Made by a program: the position numbers and the translations under genes. Source: Abyssibacter profundi (lineage in GTDB: Bacteria; Pseudomonadota; Gammaproteobacteria; Nevskiales; OUC007). From it: 64,000 nucleotides of DNA. Every line of letters begins with the position of its first letter. Positions within the stretch are counted from its first letter, which is position 1. Under the pieces are notes generated by a model, which saw nothing but the letters and a program-made list of their open reading frames with translations, ran no database searches and was not told the DNA's origin. Below, in pieces: positions 42,403 to 50,814 of the stretch. The stretch is from assembly GCF_003151135.1 (NCBI RefSeq), contig NZ_QEQK01000004.1, positions 124,001 through 188,000 on the forward strand, given 5' to 3'.

Positions 42403-44178
42403 TTAAGCTCGCAGATCAAAGCTGAGGACTAGCGTCACCACCGTGGTCACACCCACGATGATATTCATGGGGATGCCCGCCTTGAGAAAATCGGTCATCC
42501 GGTATTGGCCTGGTCCATAGACCATGAGATTGGTCTGGTAGCCAAGCGGGGTGGCGAAGCTTGCCGAGGCCGCCATCATGACCGCAAACAAGTAGGGTGC
42601 TGGGGCCAGACTCAGCTGCTCGGTCAGGCTGAGCGCGATTGGCACCATGATGACCGCAGCGCCATTGTTGGTGATCATCTCTGTCAGCATCTGCACCGTC
42701 ACATAGATCAGCACCAGCAGCAGAATGGGGCGGTCGCCTGCGATGCTGACGACCAGCTCAGCGATGGCGTTCGCCGCGCCGCTACTGGCCAGGGCCGCGC
42801 CCAGCCCGAGCGAGGCACCGATGGTGATCAGAATTGGAAGATCGATGGTGCGCAATGCCTGCGCCGGTGTCATGCAACGGGTGACGAGCATGCCGGCCGC
42901 GGCGAGTAGCCCGGCGTCCAAGATGCTGAGCAACCCGGTGGCCGCAGCGAGCACAGCGGCGATTAACAAGCTCCAGGCCAATCCGGCCTTGTCGTGGCGA
43001 GGCCGGTCGACATCAAGATCGCTAATGAGCAGGAAGTCGCGGCTGTTCTGCAGCTTGCTGACGAAGCCGGGGCGCGCCTCCATCAACAGGCTGTCGCCAG
43101 CCTCGATCCGGATGCTGCCCAGACCACCCTTGATGCGCTGGCCATTGCGTGAGACGGCCAGCACCACCGCGCCGTAGCGCTCGCGAAAGCGGGAATCCTT
43201 GAGCGTGCGTCCGACGGCATCGCAGTTGGTCGACACGACGGCCTCCACCAGACGGCGTTCGGGGCGGGACTCCAGAATGGTTGGCTGTTGCTTGTCGCCT
43301 ACGGAAGGCTGGATGCCACGAATGGCGAGCAAATCCTTGATGGCGTCCGGATCGCCGGCAAACACCAGCCGGTCATTGCCCAGCAGGGTTTCCTCTCCCG
43401 CAACGGCCGATAGCACGGTGCCCTGTCGCCCGATTTCGACCAGGAACAGGGTGCGCAGATTACGTAAGCCGGCCTGTTCGATGGTTTTGCCAACCAGCGG
43501 GCCGGTCGCGTCGACGGCAACTTCGACGGTGAATTCACGTAACGATTCGCTGGCGGTTGGGGCGCGCCGATCCGGGAGGATGCGCGGTAGCACGAAGATG
43601 ATGAACAGCCCGCCCACCACCGCGACAGGCAGACCCACCAAGGTGATTGCGAACAGCCCGAAGCCCGGCTCGCCCGTTAAATCCTGATACTGACCGTTGA
43701 CCACCAGGTTGGTACTGGTCCCGATCATGGTGAGCGTGCCGCCGAGAATGGCCGAGTAACTCAGCGGAATCATCAATCGAGATGGGGCGGCATCGATTCG
43801 GCGGCACCAGGTGTTGATCGCCGGGATCATTGTGGCGACAACCGGCGTGTTGTTAAGAAAGCCGCTGAGACCGGCGACCGGCGCGAAGACGCGGAAGATG
43901 GCCGAACGGATATGACTCGGCCGGCCCAGCACGTTCTGCACAATCCACTGGACCCCGCCGGTGGACGTGATGCCGCCGGCGACGATGAACATCACCGCGA
44001 CTGTCATCAAGCCCGTGTTGCCGAAGCCGGCAAAGGCCTCGGTGCTGCTCAGCACCCCGCTGACGGATAGCACGGTCAGCGCACCCATCAGAATGAGGTA
44101 GGGCGGCAGTGTCACGGTGATCAGCGCGACCAGCGTACCCAGGACAACTGCGATGGCAATCCATGCCTCTGGCGACAT
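42403..44178 (-). CDS. SLC13-family permease with two RCK-C (TrkA-C) domains
   Basis: A 591-residue transporter. The N-terminal half of the membrane part (residues 5-185) has GFLNNTPVVATMIPAINTWCRR and the loop ILGGTLTMIGTSTNLVVNGQYQ, the SNT-type signature of SLC13/DASS sodium-coupled anion carriers. Two RCK-C domains follow at about residues 205-285 (LVGKTIEQAGLRNLRTLFLVEI) and 300-375 (DAVGRTLKDSRFRERYGAVVLAV), then the second membrane half with MLTEMITNNGAAVIMVPIAL and SASFATPLGYQTNLMVYGPGQY. This layout fits sulfate or dicarboxylate uptake in bacteria; the substrate is not determined. It heads a possible three-gene unit with the ArsC-like gene and gloA. Confidence 0.92.
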   Translation of the reverse strand: MSPEAWIAIAVVLGTLVALITVTLPPYLILMGALTVLSVSGVLSSTEAFAGFGNTGLMTVAVMFIVAGGITSTGGVQWIVQNVLGRPSHIRSAIFRVFAPVAGLSGFLNNTPVVATMIPAINTWCRRIDAAPSRLMIPLSYSAILGGTLTMIGTSTNLVVNGQYQDLTGEPGFGLFAITLVGLPVAVVGGLFIIFVLPRILPDRRAPTASESLREFTVEVAVDATGPLVGKTIEQAGLRNLRTLFLVEIGRQGTVLSAVAGEETLLGNDRLVFAGDPDAIKDLLAIRGIQPSVGDKQQPTILESRPERRLVEAVVSTNCDAVGRTLKDSRFRERYGAVVLAVSRNGQRIKGGLGSIRIEAGDSLLMEARPGFVSKLQNSRDFLLISDLDVDRPRHDKAGLAWSLLIAAVLAAATGLLSILDAGLLAAAGMLVTRCMTPAQALRTIDLPILITIGASLGLGAALASSGAANAIAELVVSIAGDRPILLLVLIYVTVQMLTEMITNNGAAVIMVPIALSLTEQLSLAPAPYLFAVMMAASASFATPLGYQTNLMVYGPGQYRMTDFLKAGIPMNIIVGVTTVVTLVLSFDLRA

Positions 44179-44270
44179 GCGAGATAGACTCGGACGGACG
44201 AGGCCGCATTATTTCATGGGCCAGGCGTGGCTGAGATCGCAGATGAGCGATCTGGCATAAGTGCATGCAT

Positions 44271-44297
44271 AAAAAAGCCCCGCCACGAGGGCGGGGC
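44271..44297 (-). terminator. Rho-independent terminator of the DUF4212/symporter operon
   Basis: On the minus strand, GCCCCGCC and GGCGGGGC flank a 5-nt loop and are followed by TTTTTT. It lies 37 nt beyond the symporter stop codon. Confidence 0.92.
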
Positions 44298-44333
44298 CAG
44301 ACTCCCGACGAAGGAGCGAGGTGCCGTCGGGCG

Positions 44334-46109
44334 TCAGTGACCGGTCGGCAGACCGGCTCCACGGGGGATACGTACGCTTTCCACCAGATCCTGAATATGC
44401 GCAGGGGGTGCTTGGGTGACGCGCGAGACCGCGAAGGCCACGGCGAAGTTCAGCAGGGCACCGATCGCACCAAATGACTCGGGCTGGATGCCGAATAGCC
44501 AGTAATCGGCCGTGTTCGGAAACCAGTTCGTGCCGGGGACGAAGAACCAGCCCTTGAACACGAAGATGTAGACAATGGTGCTGGTCAGCCCGGTCAGCAT
44601 GCCGGCGATGGCACCGGCCTTGTTCACACGCTTGCTGAAGATTCCCATCATCAGAGCCGGGAAGATCGATGAGGCGGCGAGTCCGAATGCCAGTGCAACC
44701 ACCTGTGCCGCAAATCCCGGTGGATTCATACCCATGTAGCCGGCCAGCAGCACGGCCCCCGCCATGGCGATTCGACCGGCCCTAAGCTCTTGTTTCTCAT
44801 TGATCTGCGGCATGAACATGCCCTTGAGCAAATCGTGGGAGATCGCCGAGGAAATCGCGAGCAAGAGCCCCGCTGCCGTGGAGAGTGCGGCGGCCAGGCC
44901 ACCGGCTGCGACCAGGGCAATCACCCATCCGGGTAGCTGGGCGATCTCAGGGTTGGCCAGCACCATGATGTCGCGATCCACCGTGACCATTTCATTGCCT
45001 TCCCAGCCGTATTGCTGGGCCTGGGCGGCAAACTCCGGGTTGGCGTCGTTGTAATACTGGATGCGACCGTCGCCGTTCTTGTCCTCGAAGGCGAGCAGGC
45101 CGGTTTTCTCCCAGTTCTTAAACCATTCTGGCCGATTCTCGTATTCCAGATTGCCATCGGGGGCACCCACCGGCCCGGTCTGAATGGTCTCCATGAGGTT
45201 GAGACGGGCCATGCCGCCAACCGCCGGGGCGGTGGTGTAGAGAATGGCAATGAACACCAGCGCCCAGCCTGCAGAGATGCGTGCATCGGAGACCTTGCGC
45301 ACGGTGAAGAACCGAATAATGACGTGCGGCAGGCCCGCGGTTCCGATCATCAGCGACATGGTCAGCAGAAAGATGTTGAGCGTGCTGCCATCCGGGTCGG
45401 TGAATGAGGCAAAACCAAGATCGGTGACGACCTGGTCCAGCTTGTCGAGTATGGGTGTGCCGTCCGCCATATCGGCGCCCAGGCCCAGCTGCGGCACAGG
45501 CACCCCCGTCAGCTGAAAACTGATGAATATTGCGGGAACGGTGTAGGCAAAGATCAGCACGCAGTACTGAGCGATCTGGGTGTAGGTGATGCCCTTCATT
45601 CCGCCCAGCACGGCGTAGAAGAACACGATGGCCATCCCGATCATGACGCCGGTTTCGAACTCCACTTCCAGAAAGCGACCAAACGCCACGCCCACACCCT
45701 TCATCTGGCCGATTACGTAGGTGATCGAGGCCACAATGAGACACAAAACGGCGACCATTCGGGCCGTCTTCGAATAGAAGCGGTCGCCGATGAACTCGGG
45801 CACGGTGAACTTGCCGAACTTCCGCAGATAGGGTGCCAGCAGCAACGCCAGCAACACATAGCCTCCGGTCCACCCCATGAGATAAGGCGAGGCGTTGTAG
45901 CCCAGGAAGGCGATCAGGCCGGCCATTGATATGAAGGAGGCAGCGCTCATCCAGTCGGCCGCTGTGGCCATGCCGTTGGAGATCGGGTTCACCCCACCAC
46001 CGGCCACGTAAAAGTCTTGTGTGGATCCTGCGCGGGCCCAGATCGCGATGCCGATGTACAGCGCAAAGGTCAGACCTACGACGAGGTAAATCCAGGTTTG
46101 TGTATCCAT
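44334..46109 (-). CDS. Sodium:solute symporter, VC_2705/ActP-like
   Basis: A 591-residue SSS-family transporter with about 13 helices, close to the acetate permease ActP. Family marks are FYVAGGGVNPISNGMATAADWMSAASFISMAGLIAFLGY, VPEFIGDRFYSKTARM, GMKGITYTQIAQYCVLIFAY and GTAGLPHVIIRFFTVRKVSDAR (typical GLPHxLxRFFTV motif). An inserted loop of about 90 residues (around 310-395; GRIQYYNDANPEFAAQAQQ) is present, as in the VC_2705-type proteins that pair with DUF4212 subunits. The neighbouring crbSR and acs genes point to acetate or another short-chain carboxylate as substrate. It sits 6 nt after the DUF4212 gene. Confidence 0.92.
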   Translation of the reverse strand: MDTQTWIYLVVGLTFALYIGIAIWARAGSTQDFYVAGGGVNPISNGMATAADWMSAASFISMAGLIAFLGYNASPYLMGWTGGYVLLALLLAPYLRKFGKFTVPEFIGDRFYSKTARMVAVLCLIVASITYVIGQMKGVGVAFGRFLEVEFETGVMIGMAIVFFYAVLGGMKGITYTQIAQYCVLIFAYTVPAIFISFQLTGVPVPQLGLGADMADGTPILDKLDQVVTDLGFASFTDPDGSTLNIFLLTMSLMIGTAGLPHVIIRFFTVRKVSDARISAGWALVFIAILYTTAPAVGGMARLNLMETIQTGPVGAPDGNLEYENRPEWFKNWEKTGLLAFEDKNGDGRIQYYNDANPEFAAQAQQYGWEGNEMVTVDRDIMVLANPEIAQLPGWVIALVAAGGLAAALSTAAGLLLAISSAISHDLLKGMFMPQINEKQELRAGRIAMAGAVLLAGYMGMNPPGFAAQVVALAFGLAASSIFPALMMGIFSKRVNKAGAIAGMLTGLTSTIVYIFVFKGWFFVPGTNWFPNTADYWLFGIQPESFGAIGALLNFAVAFAVSRVTQAPPAHIQDLVESVRIPRGAGLPTGH

Positions 46110-46115
46110 CTCGAC

Positions 46116-46382
46116 CTACTCCTCGTGAACGTCGTACTTGCGGTCGAGCTGATTCATCTTGTGGACGTAGACGAATATCAGGGCGACAAAAATGTAGATT
46201 GAACCCTGCTGAGCGAAGAAAAAGCCCAGCTTGTAACCCCCGAGGGGGATCTGGTTCAGCAGGTCGACGAGCAAGATGCCGGCGCCGTAAGAGGCGACAA
46301 ACCAGACGATGAGTAACACCGTCAGCAGTCGCACGTTCTCTTTCCAGTAGGCGGCGGCACCCGGATTGGGTGCGTTGTTCAC
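46116..46382 (-). CDS. DUF4212 small subunit of sodium/substrate symporter
   Basis: An 88-residue protein with two membrane helices, matching DUF4212 (sodium/substrate symporter small subunit). AYWKENVRLLTVLLIVWFVASYGAGILLVDLLNQI and GFFFAQQGSIYIFVALIFVYVHKMNQLDRKY are characteristic; the FFFAQQGSI(Y/F)xFVxLIFxY motif is nearly invariant. It precedes the symporter by 6 nt, like the YjcH-ActP pair of enterics. The promoter region upstream carries a candidate CrbR operator 98 bp before the start codon. Confidence 0.95.
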   Translation of the reverse strand: MNNAPNPGAAAYWKENVRLLTVLLIVWFVASYGAGILLVDLLNQIPLGGYKLGFFFAQQGSIYIFVALIFVYVHKMNQLDRKYDVHEE

Positions 46383-46479
46383 GATGGACTCCTCCAGTCT
46401 TTGATCTTGTTGAATCCGCTCCCCACGCGGGTGACGGAACCTGTTCGACTCTAGGGAGACTGGCCGGGGTGTCCTAGCT

Positions 46480-46491
46480 CGACTTTAGTCG
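46480..46491. promoter_or_regulatory. Candidate CrbR operator, site 1
   Basis: CGACTTTAGTCG, a perfect 5-bp inverted repeat (CGACT/AGTCG) with a 2-nt centre, lies 98 bp upstream of the DUF4212 start in the divergent gap with crbS. The same pattern recurs before crbS and dcaP and, half-degenerate, before acs. Confidence 0.55.
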
Positions 46492-46572
46492 TAAATCGAT
46501 GGCCGATGGCCCGTGTGCGGACGGGATAATTCAAGTAAATACAAAGGGCTAAGGCGATCATTGGCCGGCCCG

Positions 46573-46584
46573 CGACTTTGGTCG
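46573..46584. promoter_or_regulatory. Candidate CrbR operator, site 2
   Basis: CGACTTTGGTCG (arms CGAC/GTCG) lies 73 bp upstream of the crbS start. It shares ten of twelve bases with the site before acs and extends to GTCGAA like the dcaP site. Confidence 0.5.
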
Positions 46585-46656
46585 AATGTGATCGGCGCAT
46601 CCCGTGGTGTCAGTCCGTGACCAGCGGGACCGCACAGGGCGGGGAGACCCTCAAGA

Positions 46657-49600
46657 ATGAACGGACCACTAATCGGCCTGAGTCTGGCAGCGTACATGAC
46701 GCTGTTGTTCGTGGTGGCCTGGCAGGGCGACCGACGGCCGGGCGGGGAGGGGCGCGCACAGGCGGTCACCCAGGCCTTGTCACTGGCCGTTTACTGCACC
46801 ACCTGGACGTTCTTCGGCGCGGTCGGCACGGCCAGTCTCAGTGGCTGGCTTTATCTGCCCATTTATCTCGGTCCGGCGCTGGTTTATGTACTGGGCTGGA
46901 AACTCATCCGTCGCATTGCCGAAATCAGCCGCAGCAACAATCTCACGTCCATCGCGGACTTTCTGGCGGCGCGGTTTGGACACAATGCCGCGCTTGGGGC
47001 CCTGGCCACCGGGCTTTGCCTTTGCGCCACACTGCCGTATATCGCCCTCCAACTCCGGGCCGTTGAGTCGACATTCCAAGTTCTGGCGCCGACCACCACC
47101 GCCGGTGGCCTGGAGACGGCGTTCGGCATTGCCGCCGTCATGCTCGTGTTCTCGCTCATGTTCGGCGCAAGGCATCTGACACGCGGAGAGAAGCACCCGG
47201 GCGTGGTCCGTGTCATCGCCCTTGAGTCGCTGCTCAAACTGGCGGCGTTAATTGCCGTGGCGTGGTTTGCGCTCACTCAGGTCCTCGACGGACCCTTCGG
47301 TCTGTGGACTGAACTGGCCGATGCGTCGCAGGGCCACGCCTTAAGCCAGATCGAGCTGGGCGCAGAGTTCTGGACCTACACGCTGCTCTCGGCCTGCGCC
47401 ATCGTTCTGCTCCCGCGGCAGTTCCACATCGCCATGGTCGAACATTCGACCGAGCGTGGTGTTCGCACCGCACGTTGGCTGTTTCCGTTGTACTTAGTGT
47501 TGCTCAGCCTGGCGGTGCTCCCGATCTCCGTTGCCGGCGACAACGAGCTCGCGGCGCAGGGCCATGATCCGGATCGCTATGTCCTGCTGCTGCCACTGGC
47601 TGCGGGTGAAGATGGTCTGGCGTTGCTGGCCTACCTGGGCGGGGTCGCGGCGGCCACCGGTATGGTCATCGTCTCTGCGCTGGCGATGAGCATCATGATC
47701 AGCAACGAGTGGGTGCTGCCTTGGTTACTACGCTCGGGTCAGAACGTTCGCACCCGGCGCCTGGATGCGCTGATTCTCAACATTCGCCGCAGTGTGATTG
47801 GCTTGGTGATCCTCGGCGCCTATGGCTTTCATTTGCTGGCGACCGATACGCGAAGCCTGGCCGGGCTGGGCTTGCTGGCGTTTGTGGCCGTCGCCCAGCT
47901 CGCTCCTGCCTTTGTTTTAGGGCTGCTCTGGCGGGGGACATCGGCGCGTGGTGCCATCGTCGGGATTAGCGTGGGCTTCTTGATTTGGGGTGTCTGGCTG
48001 GCTCTGCCCACCATGGCGCCTGGCGTGTTGCTGGCGGCCCCCAACGCGGCGACGCTGGGGTGGGGGTCGGTGACCGTGACCACCTGGCTGTCGCTCATCG
48101 CCAATAGCGGATTGCTGGTCTCGGTGTCGGTACTCAGCCGGCGCTCGATTGTTGAACAGGCGCAAGCCAACCGCTTCTGTCGTCGCGAGTTCATGGTGCC
48201 GGCCAGCCAGCCGGTCCAGCGCCAGGCCCGTGTGCAGGACATTTTGTTCCTGCTCGATCGTTTTGTTGGCGAGGTGCGGACCTCGCTGGTCGTTCGTCAG
48301 GTCGAAAAAGCCACCGGGCAGCAGCTTTCGCCGATGGGGCGGGCCTCAGCAGAACTCATGCAGGCCGCCGAGCGCCAATTGGCAGGCGCGGTGGGCACAA
48401 CATCTGCGCGCATGGTGCTGGATAGCGCGCTGCAGGATGTGGAGCTGTCCATCGAGGAGGTTGCGACCATACTCGACGGGACACGGGAGGATCTTCGTCT
48501 CAGCCGGCGTTTGCTGCGCGCCACACTCGATAACGTCAACCACGGGGTGAGCGTCATCGACAGCGACTTGCGCATCGCCGCATGGAACCAACGCTACCTG
48601 GACCTGTTCCAGTATCCGCCAGGCCTGATTACAGTGGGCCGGCCGCTGGCCGACATCATCCGTTACAACGCCGAGCGTGGTCTCTGTGGCCCGGGTGACC
48701 CTGAGGCCCATGTGCATAAGCGATTGGAGCATATTCGTGCCGGTACGCCCCACCGTTACGAGCGGACACGGCCCGACGGTACGGTGATTGAAATGCAGGG
48801 TAAGCAACTGCCGGGTGGTGGCTACGTCACCAGTTTTGCCGACATCACCGATCACAAGCGGGTCCAGCAGGAGCTGCAGGCGGCCAATGAAAATCTGGAG
48901 GCCATCGTCCAGGAGCGTACGCGCGCCTTGCAGCTGGCCAAGCAGGCGGCCGAGCGGGCCAATCGCAGCAAGACGCAGTTTCTTGCAGCAGCAAGCCATG
49001 ATTTGATGCAGCCGATTAGCGCGGCGCGCTTGTTCGCCGCCTCCTTGTTGGAGCAGGCCGATGGCCAGCAGGTCCAGGTGGCTGCCCAGCGGATTGCCTC
49101 GGCGCTGGATGGGGCTGAGGCGGTGCTCAGTGACCTTTCCGAGATCAATCGACTGGATGCGCGGCGGGTACCGGTGCGTCATGAAACCGTCGATTTGCAG
49201 GTCGAGTTGGGGGCGCTCGTCGAGGAATGTCGGCCGATAGCCCGGGCGCGCGGCATCGAACTACGCGATCACATCGCGCCCGTCCACGTGCGTACCGATC
49301 GCCTGCATCTGCGCCGGATTGTCCAGAACTACCTGTCCAATGCGCTGCGATACACCAGCCGGGGTGGTGTGCTGATCGGAACCCGTCGGGTGGGAGGTGG
49401 ATTGCGTGTGGCGGTTTACGACACGGGCCCGGGCATTCCCGTGGAGCGGCAGGAAGAGATTTATCAGGAGTTCCAGCGACTGCCGATCGAGGATGCCCAG
49501 GCCGGCCAGGGCTTGGGTCTGGGTTTGGCCATCGTCCAGCGCATGGCCCGATTGCTGGGGCATGCGATTGGCTTACGCTCCGAGCCGGGGCGTGGCTCGT

Positions 49601-50064
49601 GCTTCTGGATAGATCTACCGCCGGCCACCTCCCGGCCGAAGGCGTCCGCCCCGACCGCCCCAGAGGCGACGTCACAAACCGAACTCACCGGCACCCAGGT
49701 GCTTTGCCTGGATAACGACCCCCGGGTGCTCGAAGGCCTGTCAGTCTTGCTCCGCGGCTGGGGCGCGACCACTCGCTGTGCCGGCGACCCGGATCAGGCC
49801 CGTACGGTGATGACGGGGCCGCCGGACCTCGCCATTGTGGATTATCGCCTCGATGACGGAGTGCTCGGGCACGAGGTGTTACAGGCGCTACGTCGTGACT
49901 GGGCTCGGGACGTGCCAGCCATACTCATCACCGCAGATCGCAACCATGAGGTCCGTCAGGCCGCCGTCCAGGCGGGCATGGTTCTACTCCACAAGCCGGT
50001 CAAACCCGCCACGCTGCGGGGGGCCATTCGCCAGGCCCGGGCTTTGGGTCGGCGCGCGCCCTGA
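46657..50064 (+). CDS. crbS: CrbS-type hybrid sensor histidine kinase with SSS transporter domain
   Basis: A 1135-residue sensor. Residues 1 to about 510 are a 13-helix sodium:solute-symporter-like domain (AVYCTTWTFFGAVGTASLSGWLYLPIYLGPAL and NNLTSIADFLAARFGHN are typical of CrbS). A PAS-like region follows (TLDNVNHGVSVIDSDLRIAAWNQRYLDLF, near 630-740), a coiled linker (QAANENLEAIVQERTRAL), the dimerisation domain with phosphoacceptor His781 (AAASHDLMQPISAARLF), an ATPase domain (LSNALRYTSRGGVLIG, GQGLGLGLAIVQRMARLLG) and a receiver with Asp1062 (AIVDYRLDD) and KPVK. CrbS and CrbR control acs and acetate use in Vibrio and Pseudomonas. It is transcribed away from the symporter genes and towards crbR, which lies convergently 40 nt beyond its stop. 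Confidence 0.95.
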   Translation: MNGPLIGLSLAAYMTLLFVVAWQGDRRPGGEGRAQAVTQALSLAVYCTTWTFFGAVGTASLSGWLYLPIYLGPALVYVLGWKLIRRIAEISRSNNLTSIADFLAARFGHNAALGALATGLCLCATLPYIALQLRAVESTFQVLAPTTTAGGLETAFGIAAVMLVFSLMFGARHLTRGEKHPGVVRVIALESLLKLAALIAVAWFALTQVLDGPFGLWTELADASQGHALSQIELGAEFWTYTLLSACAIVLLPRQFHIAMVEHSTERGVRTARWLFPLYLVLLSLAVLPISVAGDNELAAQGHDPDRYVLLLPLAAGEDGLALLAYLGGVAAATGMVIVSALAMSIMISNEWVLPWLLRSGQNVRTRRLDALILNIRRSVIGLVILGAYGFHLLATDTRSLAGLGLLAFVAVAQLAPAFVLGLLWRGTSARGAIVGISVGFLIWGVWLALPTMAPGVLLAAPNAATLGWGSVTVTTWLSLIANSGLLVSVSVLSRRSIVEQAQANRFCRREFMVPASQPVQRQARVQDILFLLDRFVGEVRTSLVVRQVEKATGQQLSPMGRASAELMQAAERQLAGAVGTTSARMVLDSALQDVELSIEEVATILDGTREDLRLSRRLLRATLDNVNHGVSVIDSDLRIAAWNQRYLDLFQYPPGLITVGRPLADIIRYNAERGLCGPGDPEAHVHKRLEHIRAGTPHRYERTRPDGTVIEMQGKQLPGGGYVTSFADITDHKRVQQELQAANENLEAIVQERTRALQLAKQAAERANRSKTQFLAAASHDLMQPISAARLFAASLLEQADGQQVQVAAQRIASALDGAEAVLSDLSEINRLDARRVPVRHETVDLQVELGALVEECRPIARARGIELRDHIAPVHVRTDRLHLRRIVQNYLSNALRYTSRGGVLIGTRRVGGGLRVAVYDTGPGIPVERQEEIYQEFQRLPIEDAQAGQGLGLGLAIVQRMARLLGHAIGLRSEPGRGSCFWIDLPPATSRPKASAPTAPEATSQTELTGTQVLCLDNDPRVLEGLSVLLRGWGATTRCAGDPDQARTVMTGPPDLAIVDYRLDDGVLGHEVLQALRRDWARDVPAILITADRNHEVRQAAVQAGMVLLHKPVKPATLRGAIRQARALGRRAP

Positions 50065-50104
50065 GTGCGTGGCTGCAACCGGATTGGCGTGCCGGCGGCG
50101 CCGG

Positions 50105-50809
50105 TTACCTCGGTGCGGCCGATGACGGGGTTTGATCCATCGTCGTTTCCGGGTCTGCCACATCCAGCTGCCGTGCCGCGATGACAGCTGCGGTCCGGTT
50201 ACTCACCTTGAGCTTGCGCAGAATGGCGGTGACGTGCGCCTTGACGGTCGCCTCTGTCACATCCATCTCAAATGCAATCTGCTTGTTCAGCAAGCCATCG
50301 GCCAGCCGTGTCAATACGCGAAACTGCTGCGGAGTCAGGCTGGCGATGCGGTCCGCCAGCTCCTGGTCGGTGGTTTCCGCGGGGGAACGCTGATCCGGAC
50401 CGAGGTCGGGAAACGCGGTGTCGCCGTTGAGAACCCGCTGGATGGAATGGGAGATGGCCTGCGGAGAGGCGGACTTCGGAATGTAACCGACGGCGCCGAG
50501 ACGTTCTGCGCGCCGGATGACATCGGGTTCTGTGATCGCCGAGACAATCACGATCGGCAGGCTAGGGTGATTACCTCGTAGGAAAGCGAGGGTAGAAAAC
50601 CCGTAGGCGCCAGGCATGCGCAGGTCCAGCGTGCAGAGATCGGCATCGGGTGCAGTACCCACCGCCGCCTGCACGGCCTGTGCAGACTCGGCTTCGATGA
50701 TGGTCGCGTCATCCAGCACCTGCTCAACCGCCCCGCGCAGCGCGGAGCGGAAGAGCGGGTGGTCATCGGCGACGATGACGGTGGCGGTTTCCGATCGGAT
50801 TTCGGCCAC
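50105..50809 (-). CDS. crbR: CrbR-type response regulator (LuxR family)
   Basis: A 234-residue NarL/FixJ-type regulator, cognate of CrbS. The receiver has the acidic pair Asp15-Asp16, phosphoacceptor Asp62 (LCTLDLRMPGAYGF), the Ser/Ala switch (VSAITEPD) and Lys in IPKSASPQAI. The LuxR helix-turn-helix spans about 156-215 (LTPQQFRVLTRLADGLLNKQIAFEMDVTEATVKAHVTAILRKLKVSNRTAAVIAARQL). It lies 5 nt downstream of acs, so it is transcribed as acs-crbR; activation of acs by CrbR would therefore raise CrbR as well, a positive loop inferred from gene order. Confidence 0.95.
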   Translation of the reverse strand: MAEIRSETATVIVADDHPLFRSALRGAVEQVLDDATIIEAESAQAVQAAVGTAPDADLCTLDLRMPGAYGFSTLAFLRGNHPSLPIVIVSAITEPDVIRRAERLGAVGYIPKSASPQAISHSIQRVLNGDTAFPDLGPDQRSPAETTDQELADRIASLTPQQFRVLTRLADGLLNKQIAFEMDVTEATVKAHVTAILRKLKVSNRTAAVIAARQLDVADPETTMDQTPSSAAPR

Positions 50810-50814
50810 GGTGT